Assembly (NCBI GenBank): GCA_005792355.1
Contig: SXSC01000263.1
Coordinates: forward strand, 1 to 52,039
Direction of reading: 5' to 3'
DNA length: 52,039 bases
Source: Opitutaceae bacterium
Lineage (GTDB): Bacteria > Verrucomicrobiota > Verrucomicrobiia > Opitutales > Opitutaceae
Each line of letters begins with the position of its first letter. Positions within the stretch are counted from its first letter, which is position 1. This document shows, piece by piece, positions 1 through 10,905 of this stretch. The notes beneath the pieces are model-generated. The model did no database searches and was not told the DNA's origin. It saw only the letters and a program-made list of their open reading frames with translations. The position numbers were made by a program, and so were the translations under genes.

Positions 1-423
1 CCGCTGCTGCTGCCCGCCGGAAAGCTGGTTCGGCCGGCGTTCGCCAAAATCACCCATGCGCACGGCGTCGAGCGCCTCGCGCACGCGCCGCCTGATCTCG
101 TCCTTCGGCACCTTTCGTTCCTCCAGCCCGAACGCCACGTTCTCCGCCACGCTCAGATGCGGCCAGAGGGCGTAACTCTGAAACACCATTCCCGTGTTGC
201 GCTTGTGCGGCGCGAGCTGCGTCACCTCATCCTCGCCGAAAAAAATCCGGCCTTCCTCGGGGAGATAAAATCCCGCGAGGCACCGCAGCAGCGTCGTCTT
301 GCCGCAGCCGCTGGGGCCGAGGAGAAAGAACAGCTCCCCCGGCTCGATCGAGAGATCGAGGTGCTGCAGCGCCGTCACGCTCCCAAATTGTTTCGTCAAT
401 TGCTGGATCCGGATGGAAATCAT
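1..423 (-). CDS. ABC transporter ATP-binding protein, N-terminal part (runs off left edge)
   Basis: The minus strand reads open from an ATG at 423 to the window edge, giving 141 residues without a stop. Walker A (GPSGCGKTT) is at residues 36-44, the Q-loop ([11 protein letters not shown]) follows, and the signature LSGGQQQR is the last thing visible at 134-141, so Walker B, the H-loop and any C-terminal regulatory domain lie outside. The [20 protein letters not shown] pattern is typical of the importer ATPases for iron(III), polyamines, sulfate or 2-aminoethylphosphonate (FbpC/PotA type); the substrate cannot be chosen from this part. The protein would couple ATP hydrolysis to transport on the cytoplasmic side of the inner membrane. 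It is divergent from pyrH, with about 100 bp between. Confidence 0.9.
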   Translation of the reverse strand, partial: MISIRIQQLTKQFGSVTALQHLDLSIEPGELFFLLGPSGCGKTTLLRCLAGFYLPEEGRIFFGEDEVTQLAPHKRNTGMVFQSYALWPHLSVAENVAFGLEERKVPKDEIRRRVREALDAVRMGDFGERRPNQLSGGQQQR

Positions 424-527
424 GCGAAGGGCCGTCCCATTTCCAACGATTCGACCGGGCCGGCGCAAGCGACGAAGCGGCATCTCGGGCATTGACGCCC
501 TTTTTTCGGGTCGGTTTCCTGTCCGCC

Positions 528-1268
528 ATGCGCGAAACCAAGCCCGCCGTTCCCTCCACCAAATACAAGCGCGTCGTCCTGAAGCTCTCGGGTGAGGTGC
601 TGCGCGGCGGCAAGACCGGCGATCCCATCGACAGCGACACGTTGCTCCACGTCTGCGCCCAGGTGAAGGAAATCCACGACCTCGGCGTGCAGGTCTGCGT
701 CGTGATCGGCGGCGGCAACATCTTCCGCGGCCTCAACGGCGAACAACGCGGGGTGGATCGCACGACCGGCGATTACATGGGCATGCTCGCCACCGTCATC
801 AACGGTCTCGCGCTCATGGATTGCCTCGAAAAACTCGGCGTCAACACCCGCGTGCAATCCGCCATCCCGATGAACCAGATCGCCGAACCGTTCATCCTCC
901 GCCGCGCCCTCCGCCACATCGAGAAGGGCCGCGTCGTCATCTTCGTCGCCGGAACCGGCAATCCTTACTTCTCCACCGACACCACCGCCGCCCTCCGCGC
1001 CTCCGAGTTGCACGCCGACATCATCCTCAAGGCCACCAAGGTCGACGGGGTGTACGACAAGGACCCGAAGAAGCACCCCGACGCGGTCAAGTACGGACAA
1101 ATCACGTTCCTCGAAGCCCTCAAACAACGGCTCAACGTGATGGACTCGACGGCCTTCTCCCTCTGCATGGACAACAACGTCCCCATTCTCGTTTTCGATC
1201 TCAACGACGAGCACGCCATCCGCAAAGCCATCCACGGCGAGACGATTGGCACGCTGGTCCGCAACTGA
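528..1268 (+). CDS. pyrH: UMP kinase
   Basis: UMP kinase phosphorylates UMP to UDP with ATP in pyrimidine nucleotide synthesis, as a cytoplasmic hexamer of the amino-acid kinase fold. The 246-aa product has the [10 protein letters not shown] start of the family, the glycine-rich GGGNIFRG loop, the [15 protein letters not shown] helix, [17 protein letters not shown] and [13 protein letters not shown], all diagnostic of bacterial PyrH. Length matches the usual ~240 aa. The ATG at 528 is chosen over an upstream GTG-type opening at 492 because it gives the normal short N-terminus; no strong Shine-Dalgarno is visible. frr follows after 51 bp, the classic pyrH-frr pair. Confidence 0.97.
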   Translation: MRETKPAVPSTKYKRVVLKLSGEVLRGGKTGDPIDSDTLLHVCAQVKEIHDLGVQVCVVIGGGNIFRGLNGEQRGVDRTTGDYMGMLATVINGLALMDCLEKLGVNTRVQSAIPMNQIAEPFILRRALRHIEKGRVVIFVAGTGNPYFSTDTTAALRASELHADIILKATKVDGVYDKDPKKHPDAVKYGQITFLEALKQRLNVMDSTAFSLCMDNNVPILVFDLNDEHAIRKAIHGETIGTLVRN

Positions 1269-1319
1269 GGCGGAAATTTTTCCTTCACTCCGCAGCAACG
1301 ACGCTCAACCCATCCGACC

Positions 1320-1865
1320 ATGTCACACGCCATCCTGATCGACACGCAAGCCCGCATGAAAAAAGCCGTGGACCACACGCTGCACGAGTTCAGCTCCATT
1401 CACACCGGCAAGGCCACGCCCCAGATGGTCGAGTCGGTCATGGTTGAGGCCTACGGCTCGATGGTCCCGCTCAAACAATGCGCCGCCATCTCCACGCCTG
1501 ACGCCCGCCTGATCCAAATCCAGCCGTGGGATGCCACGCTCTCGAAGGCGATCACCAAGGGAATCATCGACGCCAACCTCGGTTTCAACCCGATCCCGGA
1601 CGGCAAGGTGATTCGCGTGCCGTTGCCCGACATGAGCCGCGAACGCCGTCAGGACTTCGTCAAGAACGCCCACCGGCTCGCCGAGGAAGGCCGCGTCCAT
1701 GTGCGCAATGTCCGGCGCGACGCCATCGAACACGCCAAGAAAGCGAAACTGCCCGAAGACGAGTTGAAACGATTGGAGAAGGAGATCCAGACGGCGACCG
1801 ACAAGTCCATCGCCGACATCAACTCCCACCTGGCGCACAAGGAGAAAGATTTGCTGACCGTGTAG
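1320..1865 (+). CDS. frr: Ribosome recycling factor
   Basis: RRF splits post-termination 70S ribosomes together with EF-G. The 181-aa product is the normal length (about 185) and has the family landmarks: an N-terminal helix with MKKAVDHTLHEFSSIHTGKATP, the central domain with LIQIQPWDATLSKAITKGI and NLGFNP, IRVPLPDMSRERRQD, and the C-terminal helix with VRNVRRDAIEHAKKAK followed by DELKRLEKEIQTATDK. It lies 51 bp downstream of pyrH and is probably cotranscribed. The TAG stop overlaps the first bases of a 25-nt palindrome. Confidence 0.97.
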   Translation: MSHAILIDTQARMKKAVDHTLHEFSSIHTGKATPQMVESVMVEAYGSMVPLKQCAAISTPDARLIQIQPWDATLSKAITKGIIDANLGFNPIPDGKVIRVPLPDMSRERRQDFVKNAHRLAEEGRVHVRNVRRDAIEHAKKAKLPEDELKRLEKEIQTATDKSIADINSHLAHKEKDLLTV

Positions 1866-1888
1866 GAATTTGCGCGGCGCAAAGTCCT
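1864..1888. repeat. 25-nt palindrome overlapping the frr stop codon
   Basis: Imperfect palindrome with the core TTTGCGCGGCGCAAA and outer arms AGGA/TCCT. Its first two bases are the AG of the frr stop TAG. It has the same length, core and placement as the palindrome at 3292-3316. The hairpin lacks a following T-run, so it is not a canonical intrinsic terminator. Confidence 0.6.
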
Positions 1889-2023
1889 TACTTTTGATCC
1901 TCGCTTCCCGGGCTTTTGCCACGCTCCGCGTGGTTGCGCCAGGAGGATAGCCCGGCAACCATCCCAGGGCCAAGCCCCGGGCATTTGAACAATCCCACAC
2001 GTGCCAAACATTGATCGCCGCAT

Positions 2024-2090
2024 GGATGTAGCTGCGAGCGCTAGCGAGTGGTCCGCCGTCCGCTCGCTGGCGCTCACAGCTACGCCATCC
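2024..2090. repeat. REP-like inverted repeat between frr and proB
   Basis: Two long arms, roughly 2024-2051 and 2061-2090, fold on each other. The left arm contains GTAGCTGCGAGCGCTAGCGA and the right arm, reverse-complemented, gives GTAGCTGTGAGCGCCAGCGA. A second element with the same arm sequence lies at 10906-10981. The rest of the 290-bp frr-proB spacer shows no gene. Confidence 0.7.
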
Positions 2091-2155
2091 AGGCCGAAGC
2101 CGTTCGACCGCGCTCAAGTTCTTCGACAAGCTTCGGGGTATCGGACTCTTTGCGA

Positions 2156-3292
2156 ATGAACTCCCTGCCCGCTTTGCCCGGAAGAGTTACTTTGACAACC
2201 ACCCATCCAAAACGCGTGGTGGTAAAACTCGGCACCGGCGTTCTCACGTCAGGCATCGGCCAGCTCGACACGGCGCGGATCGCCGCCGTCTGCGCCGAGA
2301 TCGCCGCGCTGCGGGCCCGGGGCACCGAGGTCATCGTCGTTTCGTCCGGGGCGGTCGGCCTCGGCATGGGTGCCCTCAAACTGGAGCGCCGTCCGCGGGA
2401 ACTTTCCAAGAAGCAGGCCTGCGCCGCCATCGGGCAGTCGCGACTGATGCAGACCTGGCAGGCCGGCTTCGCGCCGCACTTCCTGACAGTCGCGCAAGTG
2501 CTCCTCACCCACGAAGATCTCCGCGGGCGTGCCCGTTTTCTCGGCGTGCAGGAAACGCTGCGCCAGCTCATCGCCTATGGCGTCATTCCAATCATCAATG
2601 AAAATGACACCGTGAGCGCCGCCGAGATCAAGTTCGGCGACAACGACACGCTCTCCGCGATGGTCGCGAGCCTCACCCACGCGAGCTACCTGGTGATTCT
2701 CTCCACCGCGCCCGGGCTCGTCGATCTCAAGGGCTCCGGGAAAATTGTGCCGGTGGTCGAAAAGATCACCCCGGAGATTGAGGCCATGGCCGGCGGCACC
2801 ACGAGCGAGACCGCCACCGGCGGGATGATCAGCAAAATCTCCGCGGCCCGGCTGGCCACGAAGGCGGGCTGCGGCGTGTTCATCGCGAGCGGAGCCGAAC
2901 CCGAGATCATCACCCGGCTGCTGTCCGGCCGCGGCCCCGGCACATTTTTCGTACCCAACGGCCTGCCGATGGATGCCAGGAAGCGCTGGCTCGCCTATTT
3001 CCAACGCCCCGCCGGCACGATCTTCGTCAATGCCCGCGCCGTTCCCGTGCTCCGCGAGCAGGGACGCAGCCTGCTGGCCGTCGGCGTGACCGGCGCGGCC
3101 GGCGAATTCGCCGCGGGCGACATCATCAATATCGCCGGCCCCGAGCAGGAAGTCTTTGCCCGCGGCAAGGCGGCGTTCGGGAGCGAGGAAATTTCCGCCC
3201 TCGCCGGCAAACACGGCGACGACCTCGCCGCGCTCTACCCGTCGCGCAAACGCCTCGAGGTCGTGCACCGGAACGATTTGGTTTTGTTGTAA
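2156..3292 (+). CDS. proB: Glutamate 5-kinase
   Basis: ProB makes gamma-glutamyl phosphate from glutamate and ATP, the first step of proline synthesis. The 378-aa product has the amino-acid kinase domain (VVVKLGTGVL near residue 20, VVSSGAVGLGMG, then IINENDTVS and KFGDNDTLSAMVA for substrate and nucleotide binding, and ATGGMISKISAA) and a C-terminal PUA domain from about residue 285 to 365, the full-length ProB architecture. The ATG at 2156 is the first one close to the conserved THPKRVVVK; upstream in-frame codons run through the REP-like hairpin. No proA is visible. It converges on the DUF4139 gene with a palindrome spanning both stops. Confidence 0.95.
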   Translation: MNSLPALPGRVTLTTTHPKRVVVKLGTGVLTSGIGQLDTARIAAVCAEIAALRARGTEVIVVSSGAVGLGMGALKLERRPRELSKKQACAAIGQSRLMQTWQAGFAPHFLTVAQVLLTHEDLRGRARFLGVQETLRQLIAYGVIPIINENDTVSAAEIKFGDNDTLSAMVASLTHASYLVILSTAPGLVDLKGSGKIVPVVEKITPEIEAMAGGTTSETATGGMISKISAARLATKAGCGVFIASGAEPEIITRLLSGRGPGTFFVPNGLPMDARKRWLAYFQRPAGTIFVNARAVPVLREQGRSLLAVGVTGAAGEFAAGDIINIAGPEQEVFARGKAAFGSEEISALAGKHGDDLAALYPSRKRLEVVHRNDLVLL

Positions 3293-3316
3293 GGTTTTTG
3301 CGCCGCGCAAAAACCT
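3292..3316. repeat. Perfect 25-nt palindrome between convergent stop codons
   Basis: Twelve-base arms, AGGTTTTTGCGC and its complement, around one central base. It begins on the last base of the proB stop TAA (3290-3292) and overlaps the TAG stop of the convergent DUF4139 gene (3315-3317). Read on the minus strand it is the close relative of the palindrome on the frr stop at 1864. It could work as a two-way transcription end or RNA-stability hairpin, but the T and A runs are inside the stem rather than after it. Confidence 0.75.
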
Positions 3317-4754
3317 ACCGCCACTCGTAGCGCACCCGGTATGTCACGACCTTCTCGCTGTCGGCGGGCACCGCCACGTTGAACTCCACGGTCTGCGCGT
3401 CCTTCTTCGAAAACGCGTCGGACTTCTGCGTGAGGCTCCAGTTCGTCCAGCGATACAGGTGTTCGACCACGCGCACCGTCACCGGCTCCGCCTTGCGGTT
3501 GCGAACCCTGATCTCGAAATCCTCCTCCGCGAAGTCCTGCCGGTTGTTGCCGTTGAAATTCGTGCGCGTGCGCTCGCCGACCACGTCAAACGCCTCGCCG
3601 GTCTTCACCCGGATCAGTTCGTTCTTCGCGGTGTGCTCGAGCTCATTTTCCCCGGTGAACTCGATTCGGCCATCGGCGGAATCGCGCCGATAAAACCGCA
3701 GCCGGCCCTTGGGCAGCGGCAGGCCGAGCTTGTTCTCCTCGCTGTTCTTGAACTCCCGCATCACCCAAACCTTCTTATTGCTCTGCGTACCGTATCCTGG
3801 GTCGCGGTTCATGCCCCCATGGAAGGCGCCGTACATCGCCGCGCCGTCATAGACGTAAATCACCGGCGCCTTCACCCCGGTCGCCCGCATGAACTCCACC
3901 TGCTTCGTCTCCCGATCGCGCAGCGTCACGCTGCGCGGCAGGGTGTAGAGATGAAATTCGTCGAACGCCTTTTCGGTCACCGCCTCCTGCGCGGCCATGG
4001 CCATCATCACCGCCCCCTTGCCCCGGGCCGTGGGCATCGGGCGATCTGGCTGCACGCGATTCACTTCGCCAGCCATCAGCTTGATCGCGGCATTTTCAAA
4101 CATGGTTCCACTCTGGTTGCTCACGGTCACCCAGCCTGTCACATCGAGCGCATCGCCCTTCTCCGGGGCCACGAGGTTGTATGCCGCCTGCCAGCTGATC
4201 CCGCCGGAGATATAGCCAAGCTCCGCCTCAAATTTTGCCGCCTGCGGCGTCCCAATTTTCCACGCCAGCGTCGGCTTCAAGATGCCATCGCCTGCCAACG
4301 CCGGGAACAGCGGCTCGCCCGGCAGCGAGAAACGGAGTTTTCCGTCAACCTCGATGATGGGAGTCATCCGCTCCCCCGTGGGATTGTGACCGCTGCGGAT
4401 GACTTTGCCGTGCACCGTGTACTCTTTGGCGTTTTGGTCGCGGACGAGGAAATCCAGCGTCCGGCCTTCATTGAGTGACAACAACAGCGACTGGGACATC
4501 ACGTCGGCGCGGTAGCTCTGCTCCAGGATGCGCAGCGGCACCTTGCCCGTCGGATCGCGCAACACCACCGAATCGGCCTCGACCTGCGCCGTGACTCCGG
4601 CAAACGCGGCCGAGTTTTCACCCGCCTTGAGGTCGAGCGCCACGCGTTCGCGCACGACGGCGAAGCCCTGGTTGTAGATGGTGAGCGCTGGCTGGGCGGG
4701 GGCAGTGATGGCGGCGACGACGGCGCAGGCAACGGTGGTCAGGAAAGTCCTCAT
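3315..4754 (-). CDS. DUF4139 domain-containing secreted protein
   Basis: 479-aa protein with an N-terminal signal peptide (MRTFLTTVACAVVAAITAP, cleavage after about residue 20). The body shows the pattern of the DUF4139 family: an N-terminal beta-rich part with LTIYNQGFAVVRE, then GGISWQAAYNL and VTGWVTVSNQSGTMFENA, and a C-terminal part with NKLGLPLPKGRLRFYRR, FDVVGERTRT and EEDFEIRVRNRK. Members are exported beta-sandwich proteins of unknown biochemical role. The start at 4754 is chosen because it begins the signal peptide; 17 more residues are open upstream. It is monocistronic, convergent with proB. Confidence 0.88.
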   Translation of the reverse strand: MRTFLTTVACAVVAAITAPAQPALTIYNQGFAVVRERVALDLKAGENSAAFAGVTAQVEADSVVLRDPTGKVPLRILEQSYRADVMSQSLLLSLNEGRTLDFLVRDQNAKEYTVHGKVIRSGHNPTGERMTPIIEVDGKLRFSLPGEPLFPALAGDGILKPTLAWKIGTPQAAKFEAELGYISGGISWQAAYNLVAPEKGDALDVTGWVTVSNQSGTMFENAAIKLMAGEVNRVQPDRPMPTARGKGAVMMAMAAQEAVTEKAFDEFHLYTLPRSVTLRDRETKQVEFMRATGVKAPVIYVYDGAAMYGAFHGGMNRDPGYGTQSNKKVWVMREFKNSEENKLGLPLPKGRLRFYRRDSADGRIEFTGENELEHTAKNELIRVKTGEAFDVVGERTRTNFNGNNRQDFAEEDFEIRVRNRKAEPVTVRVVEHLYRWTNWSLTQKSDAFSKKDAQTVEFNVAVPADSEKVVTYRVRYEWR

Positions 4755-4845
4755 GGACGGAACCATATCGTATCCCATCAATCGCGCCAGCCGCGAGTTT
4801 TCCAAGAGGTCAAATGCGAGTGCATCTACGAATTGACCGTTAACC

Positions 4846-4870
4846 CGAACCCCGACTTGGTCGGGGTTCG
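4846..4870. repeat. Short perfect hairpin
   Basis: 11-bp arms CGAACCCCGAC / GTCGGGGTTCG around the loop TTG, in the DUF4139-helicase spacer. No T-run follows on either strand. Confidence 0.6.
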
Positions 4871-5032
4871 TCCGGTCGGGCCGACTTCGTAGGGGCTAAC
4901 CGCGACAAAGTCGCTCCCCGGACAAGTCGGGGGACGGATATTTCCCCGGAAAAAAATTCATGAGTGTGCGCTGCGATCCGTCCGCATCGTGCATTGCTGC
5001 GAGAATTTTGATCCTTCCTCAGGGAGCGGCGC

Positions 5033-5084
5033 TTTCCCAACCGCCGAGGAAGCGTCGGCCGACCGTATTTGGGCGGTTGGGAAA
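5033..5084. repeat. Inverted repeat with 13-bp arms
   Basis: TTTCCCAACCGCC at 5033-5045 is the exact reverse complement of 5072-5084, with a 26-base loop. The GC-rich flanks also pair partly. It is upstream of the helicase gene. Confidence 0.65.
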
Positions 5085-5220
5085 CCGCCCCTCCTTCCCA
5101 CTGTCACGGTGAACTCTGCAGTTGCGCCCGCTTTTTGCTCGGCAAAATCCTTATTTGGGTCTTCGCGCAGTGAAAACCTTGCACCCATCATTCAATTTTG
5201 CGGCCATCACTCCCGACTTC

Positions 5221-7224
<2,004 letters not shown>

Positions 7225-7453
7225 GAATTCGACGCCCTGCGAGGTGCCTGTTTCCCTTGGGCCATGATCACACAAATCGCCCGGCTGCTACAGGCCTCTC
7301 CCTTTGTTCGACCCAACAACTCGTGTCGACCAGAGTAGAGAACCCCGCTGCAAGCCCCGAGGCATTTGCCGAAACCTGTCGCCCGAAGATTTCCCAACGC
7401 GGCAACGCAACCGAAGATAGGGGTAGGGACGGGGATAGAACCCGCCCCTCCCT

Positions 7454-7490
7454 CCGAACCGGACTGGCTGAATTACCGCATCCGGCTCTC
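7454..7490 (-). ncRNA. Group II intron domain V-like hairpin
   Basis: On the minus strand GAGCCGGATGCGG is followed by a short loop and then CAGTCCGGTTCGG, so the basal stem GAGCCGGA/TCCGGTTC pairs as in bacterial group II intron domain V, just downstream of the maturase frame. The upper stem pairs poorly, consistent with decay. Confidence 0.65.
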
Positions 7491-7499
7491 CAGTTGGTG

Positions 7500-8363
7500 A
7501 GTACCCCGTGAAGGGACTGTGTGTGCCTCTGCCCAAAGTTGCTCCAGGCTGAGCAATTTGAGTTGGCGAAGTAACGGTTGGACCAGCGCTGATGGTCACT
7601 GCCTCGACCTCGACCGCGTCCGCCTTGGCGTTTGCGCGGGATTCCGCGCAAGCGCCCGCGCACATAGCGTCGAGTCCACTAAACGTCCAGCGATTGCTCC
7701 GCCAGAAGTAACCATACCATCCTCGTAACACCGGATTGAGTTCACTCGCAATCAGCTCATTGAGTCCGACCCCACAAGTGCGATGGGTCAGCCCAGGCAC
7801 CTTCTGTTTGATGCCCGTCATACTCTTCTCCCGCGGCCAGCGTTTGCCCTCGCGTTCGAAGTGATAGCCGAGGAAGTCGAATCCTCCCGGCTGGGACATG
7901 TCGACCAGCCGCGTCTTTTGCGGGTGTAATGAAACCTGACCGACGCGGTCCACTGCCGGACCGTGGCCAACACCTCTTCAGCCTGTTCCCGCGTGCGGCA
8001 CAGGACGACAAAGTCGTCCGCGCAACGCACCAGTTCGAGGATTCGGCCGTCCACCACCTTGGTCTTCACCCACGCAAGCAAGCGCTCGTGCGGGATCGTA
8101 TCAAAGTAGCTTTTCAGGTCCGCATCCACCACGTGGGTGTACCCTTCTGCGAGCAATTGCTCCACCCGGTCAATCGCACCCTGACACCCCCGGCCGGGCC
8201 GGAAACCAAAACTCCCAGGCGCAAATTCGCGCTCGAAAATCGGCTCCAACACCATCCGCAGTGCCGTTTGTACAATGCGAGCCCGCACCGCCGGAATACC
8301 CAGCGGGCGTTTCTCCGATGAACCCGGCTTCGGAAGCCATGTCCGCTTCACCGGTTTCGGCTC
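7500..8363 (-). pseudogene. ltrA: Group II intron reverse transcriptase/maturase, degraded
   Basis: The frame from 8363 shows RT fingers-palm sequence: KRPLGIPAVRARIVQTALR, FEREFAPGSFGFRPGRG, DADLKSYFDTIPHERL, then DGRILELV joined straight to RCADDFVVLCRT. The segment that normally carries PQGGVISPLLANIYL is deleted near 8030. Near 7940 the frame shifts, continuing with SLHPQKTRLVDMSQPGGFDF and the maturase segment NPVLRGWYGYFWRSNRWTF. Near 7660 it shifts again to the C-terminal RGRGSDHQRWSNRYF. The N-terminus is missing too. With one internal deletion, two frameshifts and loss of the 5' end it cannot be functional. Confidence 0.88.
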
Positions 8364-8624
8364 GTGCGCGCCCAGGCGACCGGTTCGCTGACGGATCTGA
8401 CGCATGGCGACACCCTGCCCGGCACCAGCACGACGCCTGCGGCGGTCGCGGGTTATCCCAGCGTGACCGTGCCGGCGGGTGAACATGGCGGCCTGCCGGT
8501 GGGGATTTCTTTTTATGGCACCGCGTGGACCGAGGCGCGGCTGCTCGCCTTCGCCGCGGATTTCGAGGCGGTGGCCCAGGCGCGCCGCGAACCGAAATTC
8601 CTGACGACCTTGGGCGTGAAGTGA
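8364..8624 (+). pseudogene. Amidase (amidase signature family), C-terminal fragment
   Basis: About 86 codons are left, with the hallmark C-terminal stretch TPAAVAGYPSVTVPAG followed by GLPVGISFYGTAWTEARLL and AQARREPKFL, as in amidases of the AS family (GatA/AtzF-like hydrolases). The Ser-cisSer-Lys catalytic core is missing: upstream of 8364 the sequence changes directly into the opposite-strand group II intron remnant. The fragment ends at a normal TGA. It cannot be catalytic. Confidence 0.75.
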
Positions 8625-8702
8625 ATGCAGCCGTCTTGAGGTGGGGCCCGCTCTCCGCGCGGGCCGCGGACCGCCCGGAGGTCGGTCCCTGCCCCGCAGA
8701 CC

Positions 8703-10714
8703 TTATTTCGCGACTGCTGCGGCGATCGGCGAGAAGCGCGGATCCTTGTCGAGCTTTGCCTGCAGCGCCTTGAAACGCGGCAACGCGCGTACCCCATCCC
8801 AGGCCGGGTTCAGCCGCAGATCGGCGGCGCTGATGAAAATGCAGGTGAGATTCGGGACCGGAGCCCTGACGCCAGCGGCGAGAGCGGGCGGGCGCTCCGC
8901 GCGTTTTTCCAGCTCGGTAATGATTTCGTCGTCGGTCCCCAGCAATTGAATCTTCTCGAAATAATACATGTCTCGCGACACATCCGGCAGCGCGAGGGTT
9001 CGTTTCCAGAGTGTTTGCGCCGAAACGCGCTCGCCCAGGCGGGCCAAAAGCTACGCTTTCCACTCGAGCAAGTTGCGGTCGTTCGGGGTATCCGCGAGGC
9101 GCGCTTCGATCTGCTTCAACGCGAGTTGCCACTCTTCGCGGGCCGAATCGGGCTGGCCTAGCGCATGATAGGCTTCGCCTCGCAGGGCGGCTTTCGGCGC
9201 CCCGACATCCCATTCGATCCATTCCCGAGCGTCTTGGGACAGGAATTTCACGACGTTGGCGGGCTCGCGCCGCCAGCGATACACCCGCTCAAACGTCGCC
9301 ATGCCGATGTGGTCGAATTGATCCGTCACCGCCATCTTGCTGGCGGTCGCCAGCGCGCCAGCGAGGTTGCCCCGCCAGGCCAGTTCCATGGTAGCTTTGA
9401 ACGCCAGGCAGTTGGCTTGGGGATCCCCCGTCACGGAGCGGTCGATGGTTTGCTCGGCTTCCGCGTAGCGGCCGAGATAATTCATGCCGATGGCTCTTTG
9501 TGACAGGCAGACGATCGCCCATCCCGCAATTTTTTCACCCTTCCCGAGAATCTCGACATACTCTTCCAACCTGCCCTGACTTTCCCGCAAACGTGCAATG
9601 AGCCAGCAGACCCGCCAGTCATCCGGCAACTGCTGGCGCAGCTTGAGCAAATCGGCCTCGGCGGCAGTCGATTGCGGCTGCCCCAACCCGACGACGAGAA
9701 ACCAGGCCCGCGCAATGCGTGGCTCGATGCCCTCCGGGGCGAGGTTGGTGGCTTGCTCCGAGCGGTTGCGGGCGCGGGAAGAACGCTCGGACGTTTTTCC
9801 CCACATCAAAAGGTGCGAATCAAGCTGACTAGCGATCGCCAGGGCATCGGCGTTGGTCGGCTCGAGCTTGAGGGCTTGTTCGGCAACCGCCACGGCGGCG
9901 TCGAGCTTCGACTTGATCACGTTGCTTTCCGTAAAGAGGGTGCGGGCCCGATCGACCAGTTTTTGCGTTTCCGACTTCGGAGTCGCAGGGACTTTTGCGG
10001 TGCCGACACCGGTCGCCGCTTCCGGGCCCCCAGCGCGCTGCGACCAGAGCCAGACGGCGATCGCAGCCAGAGCCAGGGCCGCCGCGGTGACCGCGACTTG
10101 CCACCTGCGACCAGCGGCCGGCTTCGCGGCGACCGGCATCGGCGGTCGCGTCGGCGTCGGGCTGCTCTCCGCCGCGACGTGCCAGATCGGAATCGGATTG
10201 GTGATGTTCTTGAACACCTCCGTCCGATGAACACGGCCTTCATCGGCACCTTGCCGTGCACCGTGTCGTAAACCATCTGGCTGATGCACACGCCGCCCAC
10301 CGGAGCCTTGCCTTCGAGCCGCGCCGCAATGTTCACGCCGTCGCCGGCCACACCGCCGGTTTCCTGCCGAAACACGTCGCCGATGTGCACGCCCATGCGA
10401 TGCTCCAGCGCCTGCTCGGGCGGCAGCGTGGCGCGACGCTTGCCAAACTCAGATTGGATCTGCAGTGCACACGTCACCGCCTGCACCGCACTGCCGAAAC
10501 AGAGCAGCAGCCCGTCGCCCATCGAGTTGAGCAGTTCGCCCCCGTGCTTTGCGCAACACTCGCGCATCGACGCGAAATCCGCCTTCACCAGCTTGAGTGT
10601 GCCCGTCTCGTCCCGCTGCATCCGCGCCGAATAGCCCACCACGTCCGTGAACACGATGGCGGCGAGCCGACGCCCCTCACCCACTGGCGGATCTAAGATG
10701 TTGGAGTCGCTCAT
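8703..10714 (-). pseudogene. Adenylate cyclase (class III)-TPR protein, frameshifted and with an in-frame TAG
   Basis: Starts at 10714 (MSDSNILDPP) with a cyclase domain very close in sequence to that of the TIR-cyclase at 11191-14157: VFTDVVGYS, LLNSMGDGLLLCF and GVAGDGVNIAARLE hold the metal-binding Asp pair and the transition-state Asn/Arg. At about 10221 one base is missing relative to the paralogue (IGPEVFKN expected), after which FKNITNPIPIWH continues in another frame. Then come a membrane segment (VAVTAAALALAAIAVWLW) and TPR-like helices. TAG at 9053-9051 interrupts after NLLEWKA, and the same frame resumes with LLARLGERVSAQTLW to a natural end at 8703. It has no TIR domain. It could be a recent pseudogene, or both lesions could be assembly errors. 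Confidence 0.8.
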
Positions 10715-10810
10715 CGGGTGAAGTCGGGCAAGATTGGGTCGGGTCGCATCCTGTTCATGGCCTCATTCAAGGAAGGTCCGTGGCAATCGGCGTGGTTCCG
10801 CCGGAGCCCC

Positions 10811-10881
10811 GCGAAATCGGCCTGTCCCTATTGGCCCGTCTTCCCGCACCGCTGGTGCCCGGCGAAATCGGCCTGTCCCTA
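10811..10881. repeat. Direct repeat, 20 nt, two copies 51 bp apart
   Basis: GCGAAATCGGCCTGTCCCTA occurs at 10811-10830 and again, without mismatch, at 10862-10881. The spacer also has similarly GC-rich sequence (CCCGTCTTCCCGCACC). Confidence 0.75.
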
Positions 10882-10905
10882 CTAGTGGCGCGACCAATAA
10901 CTTTC

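Larger units (their letters stand above)
4755..5220. other. Intergenic region with two inverted repeats, no gene seen
   Basis: 466 bp between the divergent DUF4139 and helicase genes. It holds an 11-bp perfect stem with a 3-base loop at 4846-4870 (arm CGAACCCCGAC) and a second inverted repeat with 13-bp perfect arms at 5033-5045 and 5072-5084 (arm TTTCCCAACCGCC). No convincing coding sequence or clear sigma-70 boxes were found. Confidence 0.6.
7418..8363 (-). mobile_element. 5'-truncated group II intron remnant
   Basis: The minus strand carries the 3' part of a group II intron: a broken reverse transcriptase/maturase reading frame (about 8363-7500), then a domain V-like hairpin (7490-7454) and a domain VI-like tail ending near 7418 in ACCCCTAT. 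The 5' ribozyme domains and the N-terminus of the intron protein are missing. The break at 8363/8364 is also the break of the amidase gene on the other strand, so deletion or recombination joined the two truncated sequences. Confidence 0.75.

Noticed and set aside
420..1298. Minus-strand open frame of 292 codons over pyrH
   Set aside because: Antisense shadow of pyrH; Glu/Val/Gly/Asp-rich without motifs.
3292..3316. Palindrome called as a standard intrinsic terminator
   Set aside because: T and A runs are inside the stem and no T-run follows on either strand.
10811..10881. Direct repeat considered as a CRISPR remnant
   Set aside because: Only two copies of 20 nt with a 31-bp spacer, no cas genes, and the spacer looks like related low-complexity sequence.
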